Source: Bifidobacteriaceae bacterium (GTDB lineage: Bacteria; Actinomycetota; Actinomycetes; Actinomycetales; WQXJ01). From it: a DNA stretch of 13,579 nucleotides. Positions 6,718 to 13,496 of the stretch are shown piece after piece (within the stretch, counting starts at the first letter, position 1; each line of letters starts with the position of its first letter). The position numbers and the translations under genes were made by a program. The notes beneath the pieces are model-generated. The model saw only the letters and a program-made list of their open reading frames with translations, was not told the DNA's origin and did no database searches. Location of the stretch: the NCBI GenBank assembly GCA_031278675.1, contig JAITJY010000226.1:1-13579 (forward strand). The letters are read 5' to 3'.

Positions 6718-7443
6718 GTGGCCCAAGCCTTGTCCTTCCCGCGTGAGGCGGCGCGGCCGGCGGTGGCGGTCGGCATCGTCGCTTTGACGGTGCGTGCCGG
6801 GCATTTGGCGGCGCTGGCGGTCCAACGTGGTGCGGAGCCGTTCGCGGGCCGGATGGCGCTGCCCGGCGGATTTGTGCTCCAACGTGAAACGCTACGTGAG
6901 GCGGCGCTGCGTGAACTGGCCGCCCAAGCGGGCGTGACCCCACCCGGCCATTTGGAGCAGCTCCGCAGCTATGGTCCGATCGGCCGCGACCCGCGCGGCG
7001 ATGTGTTGACCGTGGCGTATCTGTTGCTGGCGCCCTGGTGGGAGGCGCCCGCCCCAGGGGGTGATCAGCGGCGGGGGGCCTGGTTGAGGGCTGATAGCGC
7101 CAATGATTTGGCCTTCGACCATGACCGGATCCTGGCGGACGGGTTGGAGCGGGCGCGTGCCAAGCTGGAATACACTGCACTTGCTCTGTCGTTTGTGCCC
7201 AGCCAGTTCACCATGGCTCGTCTGCGCGGGGTTTATGAGGCGGTCTGGGGCACTGGCCTAGATCCGCGCAATTTCTCGCGCAAGGTGTTGGGCAGCGGGA
7301 TTATTGAACCGACGGGCGCAACTTCGGGCGGCACCACGGGCCGCCCTGCGGCCCTGTTCCGGGCTAAACCCGGCCTTGACCCCGCCGCCACGTTCCTCAA
7401 TCCCCCGATCCTGCGGCCGCCCCGCGGCCTTAGTCCGGGCTAA
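6718..7443 (+). CDS. nrtR: NrtR-type Nudix-related transcriptional regulator
   Basis: A 241-aa protein with a Nudix fold (about 15-145) followed by the NrtR winged helix (about 155-215). NrtR proteins bind ADP-ribose or NAD-related ligands and repress NAD synthesis or salvage genes. The segment PFAGRMALPGGFV matches the family. The Nudix box keeps G51, E57 and R65-E66, but the two metal-binding Glu of REUxEE are Ala69 and Gln70, so hydrolysis is unlikely, as in other NrtR regulators. The DNA-binding part shows FTMARLRGVYEAVWG, LDPRNFSRKVLGSG and GTTGRPAALFR. The last 26 residues lie beyond the usual end of the family and are partly encoded by the 41-bp repeat. GTG 6718 has no clear ribosome site; a GATAAC at 6704-6709 could make it leaderless. 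No NAD gene is in the window, so its target is unknown. Confidence 0.82.
   Translation: MAQALSFPREAARPAVAVGIVALTVRAGHLAALAVQRGAEPFAGRMALPGGFVLQRETLREAALRELAAQAGVTPPGHLEQLRSYGPIGRDPRGDVLTVAYLLLAPWWEAPAPGGDQRRGAWLRADSANDLAFDHDRILADGLERARAKLEYTALALSFVPSQFTMARLRGVYEAVWGTGLDPRNFSRKVLGSGIIEPTGATSGGTTGRPAALFRAKPGLDPAATFLNPPILRPPRGLSPG
7380..7420. repeat. 41-bp direct repeat, left copy (within nrtR 3' end)
   Basis: Identical to 9218-9258 except at one base (C7388 against T9226). The core is TTCCTCAATCCCCCGATCC and the right edge is GCGGCCGC. The repeat encodes the non-conserved tail of NrtR. With its partner it brackets the islet of truncated genes. Confidence 0.9.
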
Positions 7444-7479
7444 TCCCAAGGCCGTGAAGTTAGGTTCTTTGCGTTGGTG

Positions 7480-8259
7480 TCAAGCACAAACGAGTTGAAG
7501 ACCGCCACCAAGTGCTCTCGACCGCTTCTGCCGCGCCACGAAAGCCCACCCGCGCCCGACATCCAACAGGAAGGCCTGTATGTCGTGGGCGATGGCCGAC
7601 TCCAGGTCGCGCTCATGGTAGCCGTCCTCCAGCCCCAGGAAGTCGAGCAGGTACGGATCGTGGAATGTGTCCAGCGGCACCGCCGAGCCGAGCGCAATCT
7701 GGGCGTTGGCAATCTCTCGCCGCTCAAAGGCCTTGCGCTCGATAACACCACGCAACGCGTGGACGCCGAGCCGGTTTACGGCCGCCTGCTCGGCATAGAA
7801 CAGCCGTGCTGCTGGGTGTGTGAGCGGCAGGAGTTCGACGAAGTGCGACCAACTCAATTGTGTCGACAGCGTCGACACAATCTCGAAGTCGGGGAACTGC
7901 TGCGCGAACTGGATCATCCGCCGCAGGTTCCTGGCCTCGTAGCTGCGCCCGCGCTTGGCGGCCAATTGTCGTGACAGTGTGACGACAATCTGCTGCCCAT
8001 AGTCGGCCCGCTGTTCCTTCAGCACGTCGCGGTGAATCTCCCGGCCCACCCGCCAGAACGTCAGAGTCTTGCCGAGGTTGGCCTGGCTGGCGACGAACGC
8101 CTGTCCCTGTTCGATGATGCCGTCCGCCCGGTCGAACAGCGATGCGGCAGGGTCCATTTCTCTGGGCGGCGTTGCGAGTCTTGGGTCTGGCCTGGTCAGG
8201 TCGGTCACGGGCGCGTCCTCCTCATCGGGTACCAAGACTTGGTCCGCAGTGCCGTTCAA
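7480..8259 (-). pseudogene. DUF1016/YhcG-type protein, 3'-truncated (nuclease core lost)
   Basis: Residues about 40-245 match the DUF1016 N-terminal domain. Seen are FWRVGREIHRDVL, YGQQIVVTLSRQL, SYEARNLRRMIQFAQQFPD, TQLSWSHFVELLPL, YAEQAAVNRLGVHALRGVIER, DPYLLDFLGL and RDLESAIAHDIQAFLLDVG. In full-length proteins the PD-(D/E)XK nuclease domain follows the GFAFVGRQKR-like segment. Here AFVARQKR is followed by 13 unrelated residues and a stop, and the other frames downstream show no nuclease core. DUF1016 proteins are often found in restriction or defence loci. The TTG at 8259 follows TTGGAGG at about 10 nt; ATG 8157 (MDPAASLFD) is an alternative and the frame stays open upstream to 8464. It converges with nrtR, 36 bp away. 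Possibly an N-domain-only protein, but truncation is more likely. Confidence 0.75.
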
Positions 8260-8460
8260 ATCTCCATGGCCTCCAAGGTAGCGGCGGGGTACCGCTCTTT
8301 TGGCGAGTGACGAAGTCGAATCCGAGAGAATTGAAGGCAGCTTCCAAGGGCCGCCGTCTATTTGGCGCGTGTTCTTTGGGGTGGGTTGATGGTGTAGTTC
8401 CAGTCGGGGTGCCAGGCGCCGCTCGCGCTTAGCCTGGATCCACCGATGAATTAACGCTGT

Positions 8461-8586
8461 TTAGCGTGGGTGTTGTTGGATGATGGTCCCGTGGGAGATG
8501 TCCGGCCACACGCCGGCCCGGTCCGCTTCGCTGTGGGCCGCAAACCGCTTCTGGAGTTGGCGCTCAATGGAATCCAGTGGACTCAC
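8461..8586 (-). CDS. Possible 41-aa coupled ORF
   Basis: A GTG at 8586-8584 overlaps the stop of the upstream ATP-binding gene (GTGA), and the frame runs 41 codons to TAA. It begins MSPLDSIERQLQKRFAAHSE and ends TIIQQHPR, hydrophilic with a plausible amphipathic N-terminal helix. The frame is the same as that of the downstream DUF1016 gene, with one stop between them. It could be a true small gene, the front of a gene broken by the TAA, or chance. I recognise no family. The 8264-8460 stretch before the DUF1016 gene holds a weak CCAGGC/GCCTGG stem (8412-8437) and nothing else I can support. Confidence 0.35.
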   Translation of the reverse strand: MSPLDSIERQLQKRFAAHSEADRAGVWPDISHGTIIQQHPR

Positions 8587-9217
8587 CGACTACCTCCCTT
8601 CACGAGGCGGGACACCAAGTCCCTGCCCGCTTCGGTCAGCTTGTACTTCTGCGTCGAGGCGGTGGGATTGTCCGGGTTCGTCATGGCCACCAAGGCCCGG
8701 TCGATCAGGGGAACCAGATGCCGGGTGTAGGCGCGGTGGTCGCTGTGGACCCCCAGCGCGGCGAAGACCTCAGCCCGCGATGCTGGCCCGTCCGCGAGGA
8801 ACCTCAAGATCGCGCCCGAATGGGTGGTGGGCGGCTCCCAGACTTCGCGCTCGACTTGGTGCTCGACTTGGTGCTCGACTTGGCGCTTACCGGGCGCGAC
8901 CTGCTGCTCGACTTCCTGCCTGACCTCCTGCGTAGACAGGTCGTGACTGCGGATTGGGACGAAGACCCGAAGCCGCTCGTGCTCTTCTTCGAGCCGCAAC
9001 TCGCCCAGCCCGGCCTCCCGGAGCGTGCGGGTGACTGTGCGCAGCCCAACTCCCCACGACTCGATGTAGCCAAGCTCGCGGAAGACTCTGGCGACAACCC
9101 AGTTACGCAACACCGACACGCCTCGGACCATGGACTCGACCGTCACGCCTGGCATCAGTCCGCCGGGACTCTCAACCAGGATGAACTCGTCATGGAAGGC
9201 CACTTTGATCGGCGTGT
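8583..9217 (-). pseudogene. ATP-binding AlbA-type regulator, 5'-truncated
   Basis: The C-terminal part of the AlbA_2/HATPase_c_4 protein class (often annotated as ATP-dependent DNA helicase-like transcriptional regulators). Visible are DTPIKVAFHDEFILVESPGGLMPGVTVESM, then SVLRNWVVARVFRELGYIESWGVGL, an acidic QVE-rich linker, and a C-terminal winged-helix-like segment from about HSGAILRFL to TEAGRDLVSRL. The whole AlbA_2 (Schlafen-type) domain and the front of the ATPase fold, roughly 300 residues, are missing. Family sequence begins at the codon that straddles 9217/9218, exactly where the 41-bp repeat starts. GTG 9203 is the first start codon but is an internal Val of the family, so expression is doubtful. 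Its stop overlaps the GTG of the 41-codon ORF. Confidence 0.78.
8849..8884. repeat. Three 12-bp tandem repeats in the ATP-binding gene
   Basis: GCTCGACTTGGT occurs three times head to tail (the last ending in C). On the minus strand it codes for a QVEH-like tetrapeptide repeat in the linker between the ATPase and winged-helix parts. Variable repeats of this kind are common in that linker, so length variation between strains is likely. Confidence 0.8.
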
Positions 9218-9258
9218 CCCCGCCGTCACGTTCCTCAATCCCCCGATCCTGCGGCCGC
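9218..9258. repeat. 41-bp direct repeat, right copy
   Basis: Partner of 7380-7420, offset by 1838 bp, 40 of 41 bases identical. It lies between the truncated end of the ATP-binding gene and the 3' end of the lipoprotein gene, 40 bp from the latter's stop. No second gene tail is restored here, unlike a classical attachment site in a tRNA. Confidence 0.9.
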
Positions 9259-9298
9259 GCTAGCGAGCTGGCTTCAGGGGGCCTTGATGCGTCCGGCG

Positions 9299-9928
9299 TC
9301 AGTCCGCCGGGCAGCGGTCGTGTTTGTCTTGTTCTATTCGCGCGAACGCCTCAACGAACTCGTCGTAGCTGGAGTCCTCCACGGCGCGGTCGCCGCGTGC
9401 GGCCTGGAGCAGCGATTCCAGGTCACGGACCAAGACCGACCAATCAGCCTTGACCTCCTCCGGGGCCTGGCCCGCAATCGAACCGTAGAGTTCTTGAGCA
9501 GCGGCCAGCGTGGACTCGTCCCCCTCAATCAACGCGGTCGAGTCCAATGCGACCCCGGGCTCCGCCAACGCCGCGCAATACGCCTCCGAGACTGATGGGC
9601 CGCCGCAGGCGGCCACCAACCAACTCACTAGCCCAGCCACTACGCCCGCTGCGATCCGGCGGGCGGCGCCCCGCCGGACAACGGTCCCACCCTGCGGCGC
9701 AGCCCCAGCGCCACCGCCCGGCACAGGCCCAGCGCCAGCCCCCGGCACAGCCCCAGCGCCACCGCGCAGCGCCACCCCAGCGCCCGCGCGCAGTCCACCC
9801 CCAGCGCCAGCGCCCGGCACAGCCCCAGCGCCACCGCCTAGCGCCACCCCAGCACCAGCGCCCGGCGCCACCCCAGCACCCCCGGGGGGCGGCGGCCTGA
9901 GGCGGGCGGACGGGATTGTGCCTAACAT
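9299..9928 (-). CDS. Small lipoprotein with octapeptide-repeat N-terminal extension, coupled to PiT
   Basis: The full ORF is 209 aa. Residues 17-80 are a Gly/Ala-rich octapeptide repeat (GVAPGAGA, GVALGGGA, GAVPGAGA and variants). Then come RR-containing positive residues (85-91), a hydrophobic stretch and a lipobox-like VAAC with Cys108. The exported part is about 100 aa, acidic, with APEEVKADWSVLVRDL and two further Cys (118, 206). ATG 9928 directly follows the pit stop (TAAATG), suggesting coupled translation. If so, the repeat would extend the signal peptide to an unusual length. Alternatively, translation starts at GTG 9724, giving a normal signal of about 40 residues and leaving the repeat untranslated. 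The function is unknown; its position suggests an envelope partner of the phosphate transporter. I know no family name. Confidence 0.62.
   Translation of the reverse strand: MLGTIPSARLRPPPPGGAGVAPGAGAGVALGGGAGAVPGAGAGGGLRAGAGVALRGGAGAVPGAGAGPVPGGGAGAAPQGGTVVRRGAARRIAAGVVAGLVSWLVAACGGPSVSEAYCAALAEPGVALDSTALIEGDESTLAAAQELYGSIAGQAPEEVKADWSVLVRDLESLLQAARGDRAVEDSSYDEFVEAFARIEQDKHDRCPAD
9704..9871. repeat. 24-bp tandem repeat, seven units
   Basis: Seven head-to-tail 24-bp units, each beginning CCCAGC(G/A)CC, with a partial eighth to about 9885. Units at 9704, 9728, 9752, 9776, 9800, 9824 and 9848 fall into a few subtypes (ending GGCACAG or GCGCCAC), so the array has been copied unevenly. On the minus strand 24 bp equals eight codons, so unit gain or loss keeps the lipoprotein frame open. 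A plus-strand ORF over the array is a composition artefact. Confidence 0.9.
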
Positions 9929-10966
9929 TTAGAACAGCGCCCCGATCCCCTGGATCGCTAGGAAGCAGACAATCGCGGTCGCGGCGGCCGCTGGGATGGT
10001 CAGCACCCACGCGACAACAATGCTCTTGGCGACGCCCCAACGCACGGCGGACAGCGAGCGAGTCGCACCGACCCCCATAATGGCGCTGGTGATGGTGTGA
10101 GTGGTGGAGATCGGCGCATGGATCGGGGTGAAAGCGGCCAAATAAAGCACCAAAGCGGCGGTGGTCTCCGCCACAAAACCACGAGCCGGGTCCAACTCGA
10201 TCACACGGCGGCCCAAGGTCCGCATAATGCGCCAACCACCGGAATAGGTGCCGGCGGAAATAGCGCAAGCGGCCAGAATCTTGATCCAGAACGGAATACC
10301 ATCCCCAGGCTCATTCCAACCGACGGCAACCGACGCCATAAAGATAACGCCCATCGTTTTCTGGGCATCCTGCAACCCGTGACCCAACGCCATCGCCCCC
10401 GAAGAAGCGATCTGCGCCACCCGGAAACGCCGCAATGTCCGGTGCGGCGGCGAATTACGGAACAGCCACAACACACCAACCATCGCGAAAAACGCCACCG
10501 TGAAGCCGATCGCCGGTGAAGCGATCATCGGAATGACCACCTTCTCCGCGATCTGCGCCCATTTGACCTCGACATCATTCCAATTGATCCAAATTGCCCC
10601 AACACCGGCCCCCGCCAAGCCCCCGATCAGCGCATGAGACGAAGATGACGGCAACCCAAACCACCACGTCACCAGATTCCAGGTAATCGCCCCCAACAGA
10701 CCAGCCAACACAATCGAGAGCTGTTCATGTTGATCCAACCCGCCCAAATTCACGATCTGCGTCGCAATGGTTTCAGCCACCGCCGTCCCAAGCAACGCCC
10801 CAACCAGGTTCATCATGGCAGACATGGTCAAGGCGGCCCGCGGCCGCAACGCCCGCGTCGAAACCGCTGTCGCAATCGCATTGGCCGCATCATGAAAGCC
10901 GTTCGTGAAATCGAATGCCAAGGCGATCGCCATGACAGCCAGGGCCAGGATAATCTCCGGGGTCAT
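9929..10966 (-). CDS. pit: PiT-family inorganic phosphate transporter
   Basis: A 345-aa polytopic membrane protein that imports metal-phosphate with H+ or Na+ symport. The two PiT signatures are visible: DFTNGFHDAANAIATAV (19-35) and GLQDAQKTMGV (198-207), with GLPSSSSHALIGG (104-116) and PISTTHTITSAIMGVG (285-300) as the matching second halves. About ten hydrophobic segments span the protein, and the length is in the short bacterial PiT range. ATG 10966 lies 7 bp after the DUF47 stop, and the TAA abuts the lipoprotein ATG, so the three genes are probably one operon. A DUF47-pit pair is a common bacterial arrangement. Low-affinity, phosphate-replete uptake is the usual role. Recognition is confident; gene name by family. 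Confidence 0.93.
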   Translation of the reverse strand: MTPEIILALAVMAIALAFDFTNGFHDAANAIATAVSTRALRPRAALTMSAMMNLVGALLGTAVAETIATQIVNLGGLDQHEQLSIVLAGLLGAITWNLVTWWFGLPSSSSHALIGGLAGAGVGAIWINWNDVEVKWAQIAEKVVIPMIASPAIGFTVAFFAMVGVLWLFRNSPPHRTLRRFRVAQIASSGAMALGHGLQDAQKTMGVIFMASVAVGWNEPGDGIPFWIKILAACAISAGTYSGGWRIMRTLGRRVIELDPARGFVAETTAALVLYLAAFTPIHAPISTTHTITSAIMGVGATRSLSAVRWGVAKSIVVAWVLTIPAAAATAIVCFLAIQGIGALF

Positions 10967-10972
10967 AGAAGG

Positions 10973-11593
10973 TCAGGATTCCTTCAAGGCGATCGTCTCG
11001 ACAGTGTTCGCCACCTTCTCGAACGCATCCGCCGCGTGCTCCAGCGCCTCAATCAGCTCTTTCAGCTTCATCACGTGGATCGCATCGGTTTCTGATTCGA
11101 ACAGGTCAGCCAGCAGCGCGCGATAAGCGCGATCTGCTTGATTCTCGAGCCGGTTGATTTCCACCCAGTAATCAGCTAAGCCGTCCAAGGAACGCAGCCG
11201 AGGCATAGCCTCAGCGGTCTCAGCGGCGGCGCGGCGCAGCAGCGAAATCTGCTTCCCGGTCTTCTTCGGCAAGCGCGTGATCCGGTACAACACAATCAGG
11301 TCAGCGGCTTCTTCCATGTAGTCCATGCAGTCATCCAACGCGGATGCCAGATCATAGATATCATCCCTGTCGAACGGGGTGACAAACGTCGAATTCAGCT
11401 TCTTGATGATCGCATGAGTCTGCGTGTCCGCGTTGTGTTCAATCTCCCGCAACTGCGCCGCTAGGTCCACCCGTTCATCGAAGTCCGAGTCCACCATCTG
11501 CTCCAACACATCCGCCCCGTCAACCAAGAGCCGCGCCTGGGCCGCCAGCATGTCGAAAAAGGACGCATCTTTGGGGGTCAAACTGAACCGCAC
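10973..11593 (-). CDS. DUF47 (PhoU-divergent) PiT-associated protein
   Basis: A 206-aa, mostly helical cytoplasmic protein of the DUF47/PhoU_div family. Landmarks are the N-terminal FFDMLAAQARLLVDGADVL, REIEHNADTQTHAIIKKLNSTFVTPFDRDDIYDLASALDDCMDYMEEAADL (the acidic PhoU-like metal-binding pattern), and INRLENQADRAYRALLADLF with ELIEALEHAADAFEKVANTVE. Members sit beside pit genes and are thought to modulate transporter activity. GTG 11593 is chosen because AGGAG precedes it by 5 nt. The gene is first in the minus-strand operon with pit. The 11594-11825 gap upstream contains several short inverted repeats but no promoter that I would call with confidence. Confidence 0.9.
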   Translation of the reverse strand: MRFSLTPKDASFFDMLAAQARLLVDGADVLEQMVDSDFDERVDLAAQLREIEHNADTQTHAIIKKLNSTFVTPFDRDDIYDLASALDDCMDYMEEAADLIVLYRITRLPKKTGKQISLLRRAAAETAEAMPRLRSLDGLADYWVEINRLENQADRAYRALLADLFESETDAIHVMKLKELIEALEHAADAFEKVANTVETIALKES

Positions 11594-11825
11594 ACGCGCT
11601 CCTGAGCCTAGAAATCCAATGGAGTTTGGTCGGCCGGGCCGCGGAGCGCCAGTCGGCGCGAAGGCCGCTCGTAGCGGCTGATGTTGGAGCCCGGGGCTAC
11701 CGCGGCCCTGCCGCGCATAAGACTAGCGCTTCCAGCCGCCCCTGAGATGCACGATGCCGTCCAGCCACATACCGGACCCCCTCCCCTACCAGCGCACTGG
11801 GCTGGGACTGTCACTGCGGGAAGGC

Positions 11826-12593
11826 TCACTGGGGGGCGGCCTCCGGGGCGGCGGTCTGCGGGGCGGGGAGGACGGCATCGTCCATCTGCTCCGCTGCCTC
11901 GGCGCGGGCACGGAGGCGCTCCTTGGGCGCGTCGAACCGGTAGCCGACGTTGCGGACGGTGCCGATCAACTGGTCATGTTCGGGGCCCAACTTGGCGCGG
12001 AGGCGCCGCACATGCACATCGACGGTCCTGGTCCCCCCGAAATAGTCGTAGCCCCAGACTTCTTGGAGGAGCTGGGTGCGGGTGTAGACCCGGCCGGGAT
12101 GGGCGGCCAGGTAGCGGAGCAACTCGAACTCTTTGTAGGTCAGGTCGAGCGTTTGGCCGTGGATCTTCGCGGTGTAAGCGACCGGGTTGATCACCAAACT
12201 GCCCTGCGAAATTTTATCGACGGGCGCATCCGGGCCGAGGGTCACCGGGGTGGCGAGGGCCAAACGGATGCGGGCCTCGACCTCTGCGGGTGAGGCGCTG
12301 GCCAAGAGGAAGTCGCGGGCCCCCCATTCGGTGCTCAGCGCGGTCAACCCGCCCTCAGTAACGATCAGCAGCAGCGGCACACTGAGGCCTGTGACCTGCA
12401 ACAACCGGGCGGAGGCCCGCGCCGTTTGCAAGTCCCTGCGGGCGTCTAACACAATCAGGTCTGTGTTCGGTAAATCCACCAGGGCGGATGGATCCAGCCC
12501 GAGTGTGCGCACCCGGTGCGGTAAGAACTCCAGGGCGGGTAGGACTGTTCCTACCGCCACGGGGTCGGCGGCCAGCAGCAGTATCTCCGCCAT
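11826..12593 (-). CDS. glnR: GlnR-type OmpR-family global nitrogen regulator
   Basis: A 255-aa orphan response regulator. The receiver-like domain (1-115) keeps Asp50 in LIVLDARRDL but lacks the acidic pair near residue 10 (LLLAADPV), as in actinobacterial GlnR, which acts as a dimer without classic phosphorylation. The stretch VTEGGLTALSTEWG is also GlnR-specific. The winged helix (about 135-230) shows LDLTYKEFELLRYLAAHPGRVYTRTQLLQEVWGYDYFGGTRTVDVHVRRLRAKLG in sections nearly identical to Streptomyces GlnR. GlnR controls glutamine synthetase, ammonium and nitrate genes. ATG 12593 has AAAGGAG 6 nt upstream; the longer in-frame start at 12650 is rejected because it overlaps the inverted repeat and lacks a ribosome site. 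The acidic Ala-rich tail is ordinary. No glutamine or ammonium genes are in the window. Confidence 0.9.
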   Translation of the reverse strand: MAEILLLAADPVAVGTVLPALEFLPHRVRTLGLDPSALVDLPNTDLIVLDARRDLQTARASARLLQVTGLSVPLLLIVTEGGLTALSTEWGARDFLLASASPAEVEARIRLALATPVTLGPDAPVDKISQGSLVINPVAYTAKIHGQTLDLTYKEFELLRYLAAHPGRVYTRTQLLQEVWGYDYFGGTRTVDVHVRRLRAKLGPEHDQLIGTVRNVGYRFDAPKERLRARAEAAEQMDDAVLPAPQTAAPEAAPQ

Positions 12594-12599
12594 GCCCGG

Positions 12600-12606
12600 C
12601 TCCTTT
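12600..12606 (-). promoter_or_regulatory. Ribosome binding site of glnR
   Basis: AAAGGAG on the minus strand, 6 nt before ATG 12593. It decides the start against the in-frame TTG/ATG options upstream. Confidence 0.85.
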
Positions 12607-12632
12607 GTAGTCTTGTCTGTTGAGACATTTTC

Positions 12633-12648
12633 GGTCCAGTCTTGGACC
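12633..12648. promoter_or_regulatory. Inverted repeat in the glnR divergent promoter
   Basis: GGTCCA-GTCT-TGGACC is a perfect 6-bp inverted repeat with a 4-nt centre. It lies 40 nt before the glnR start and 24 nt before the start of the divergent membrane-protein gene, so one bound factor could affect both. A smaller GTCT-GTTG-AGAC lies at 12615-12626. It does not resemble the GlnR box that I know (GTnAC-n6-GAAAC), so the binding protein is unknown. Confidence 0.45.
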
Positions 12649-12660
12649 ATTTAACTATGC

Positions 12661-12666
12661 GAGGAG
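12661..12666 (+). promoter_or_regulatory. Ribosome binding site of the membrane-protein gene
   Basis: GAGGAG lies 5 nt before GTG 12672. It selects this start over ATG 12657, which the site follows rather than precedes. Confidence 0.8.
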
Positions 12667-12671
12667 CACTT

Positions 12672-13433
12672 GTGCCCAGATATGTCCGCCTGTTGGGCAT
12701 TGCCGCAACTGGTTTTCTGCCCGCCGGTGGCCTGTTTTTGGGTGCGGGCCGGGGGGGCGGCGCCGCGTGGATGGCCGGTGCGGTCTGCTTGGTTGTGTTG
12801 GCTTTGGCGGTCGGTTGGCCTGGGCTTAGTGGGGTGCCGGCGCCTGGCAGTGCTGCTCTGGTTCTGGCGTTGACCGGCGCAATTGCGGTCGCTTTGGCGG
12901 GCTGGTGGACCGGGACGGATTCGCCTGTCTTGGTCGCAGTGGGGCTGGGTCTGCCGGCGATCTTTGTCCGGGAGTTGGCCCGGCCGGCGCCGAGGGCTGA
13001 TCTGGTCCGGTCGGTGGCGGCCATGGCCGGAGGCGTGATGGCGCTCGCGGTGTGTGGCCTTTGGGTGACAGCGTCCAGGGCTGATCAGTTCCAGGATTTG
13101 GCGATTGTGGCCGGGTGTGGGATCGCGGCGGCTTGTCTGGCTCTGGGCCTGAGCTCCTTGATCCGGGCTGACTGGAGCTTTGAAGCTGGGGCCGCCGGAG
13201 GTGTTGTTTTGGCCGCCGGTGCGGGCGGGGCCGTCTCCTTTGGCGTGGGCACGCCCTGGTGGGCTGGGGTTTGTGTGGCCGCCGCCTGCGGGCTGGCGCC
13301 CGGGGCGCTGTGGCTGGTCAGCTCCAGGCGCTCGGTTTTTTCTGGCCGGGCGCGGTGGCGCGACGCTGCCCTGGTCGCTTTGCCCCTGGCCGTCGCGGCG
13401 GTGCCGGTCTGGGCGGCTCAGCTGATGCGCTGA
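12672..13433 (+). CDS. Polytopic membrane protein of unknown function
   Basis: A 253-aa very hydrophobic Ala/Gly/Val/Leu-rich protein with about eight or nine likely membrane segments (roughly 5-25, 33-50, 60-78, 84-100, 114-133, 141-161, 172-190, 195-215, 231-250). The positive loops (RELARPAPRADLVR near 100-113 and SSRRSVFSGRARWR near 217-230) suggest cytoplasmic faces. Similar uncharacterised membrane proteins occur in other actinobacteria, but I cannot name a family or substrate, and no catalytic motif stands out. It is divergent from glnR across a 78-bp region with an inverted repeat, so co-regulation is possible. The start is set by the GAGGAG site. Confidence 0.7.
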   Translation: MPRYVRLLGIAATGFLPAGGLFLGAGRGGGAAWMAGAVCLVVLALAVGWPGLSGVPAPGSAALVLALTGAIAVALAGWWTGTDSPVLVAVGLGLPAIFVRELARPAPRADLVRSVAAMAGGVMALAVCGLWVTASRADQFQDLAIVAGCGIAAACLALGLSSLIRADWSFEAGAAGGVVLAAGAGGAVSFGVGTPWWAGVCVAAACGLAPGALWLVSSRRSVFSGRARWRDAALVALPLAVAAVPVWAAQLMR

Positions 13434-13496
13434 CCGCCTCCAGCTAGAAGCACCCCACAAACTCTGGCCGCTTCGCTCCAAGATTTTGCGGGGACC

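Larger units (their letters stand above)
7421..9217. other. Islet of truncated defence-like genes bounded by 41-bp repeats
   Basis: About 1.8 kb on the minus strand in the order ATP-binding regulator (5' end missing), 41-codon ORF, DUF1016 protein (3' end missing). Because the upstream gene lacks its front and the downstream gene lacks its back, the segment looks like an internal piece of one longer operon. The right breakpoint coincides with the edge of the 41-bp repeat; the left one lies between about 7443 and 7515. No integrase, transposase or tRNA accompanies it. Acquisition by homologous or illegitimate recombination between repeats is one explanation. Deletion inside a formerly larger island is another. 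Confidence 0.55.

Noticed and set aside
6260..7180. 306-codon minus-strand ORF across the repeats and nrtR
   Set aside because: Low-complexity Pro/Arg/Ala translation opposite well-recognised genes and over the hairpin repeats.
8340..8440. Possible transposase remnant on the minus strand reading HPDWNYTINPPQRTRAK before a stop
   Set aside because: It vaguely recalls transposase C-termini, but the stretch is under 25 codons, without further motifs and in a region of uncertain frame.
9547..9900. Plus-strand Pro/Gln/Arg repeat protein over the 24-bp array
   Set aside because: It exists only because a repeat unit divisible by three keeps all frames open; the lipobox and the pit coupling support the minus strand.
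11789..11805. Terminator hairpin after glnR (CCAGC/GCTGG)
   Set aside because: A 5-bp stem without a T-run is expected often in GC-rich DNA.
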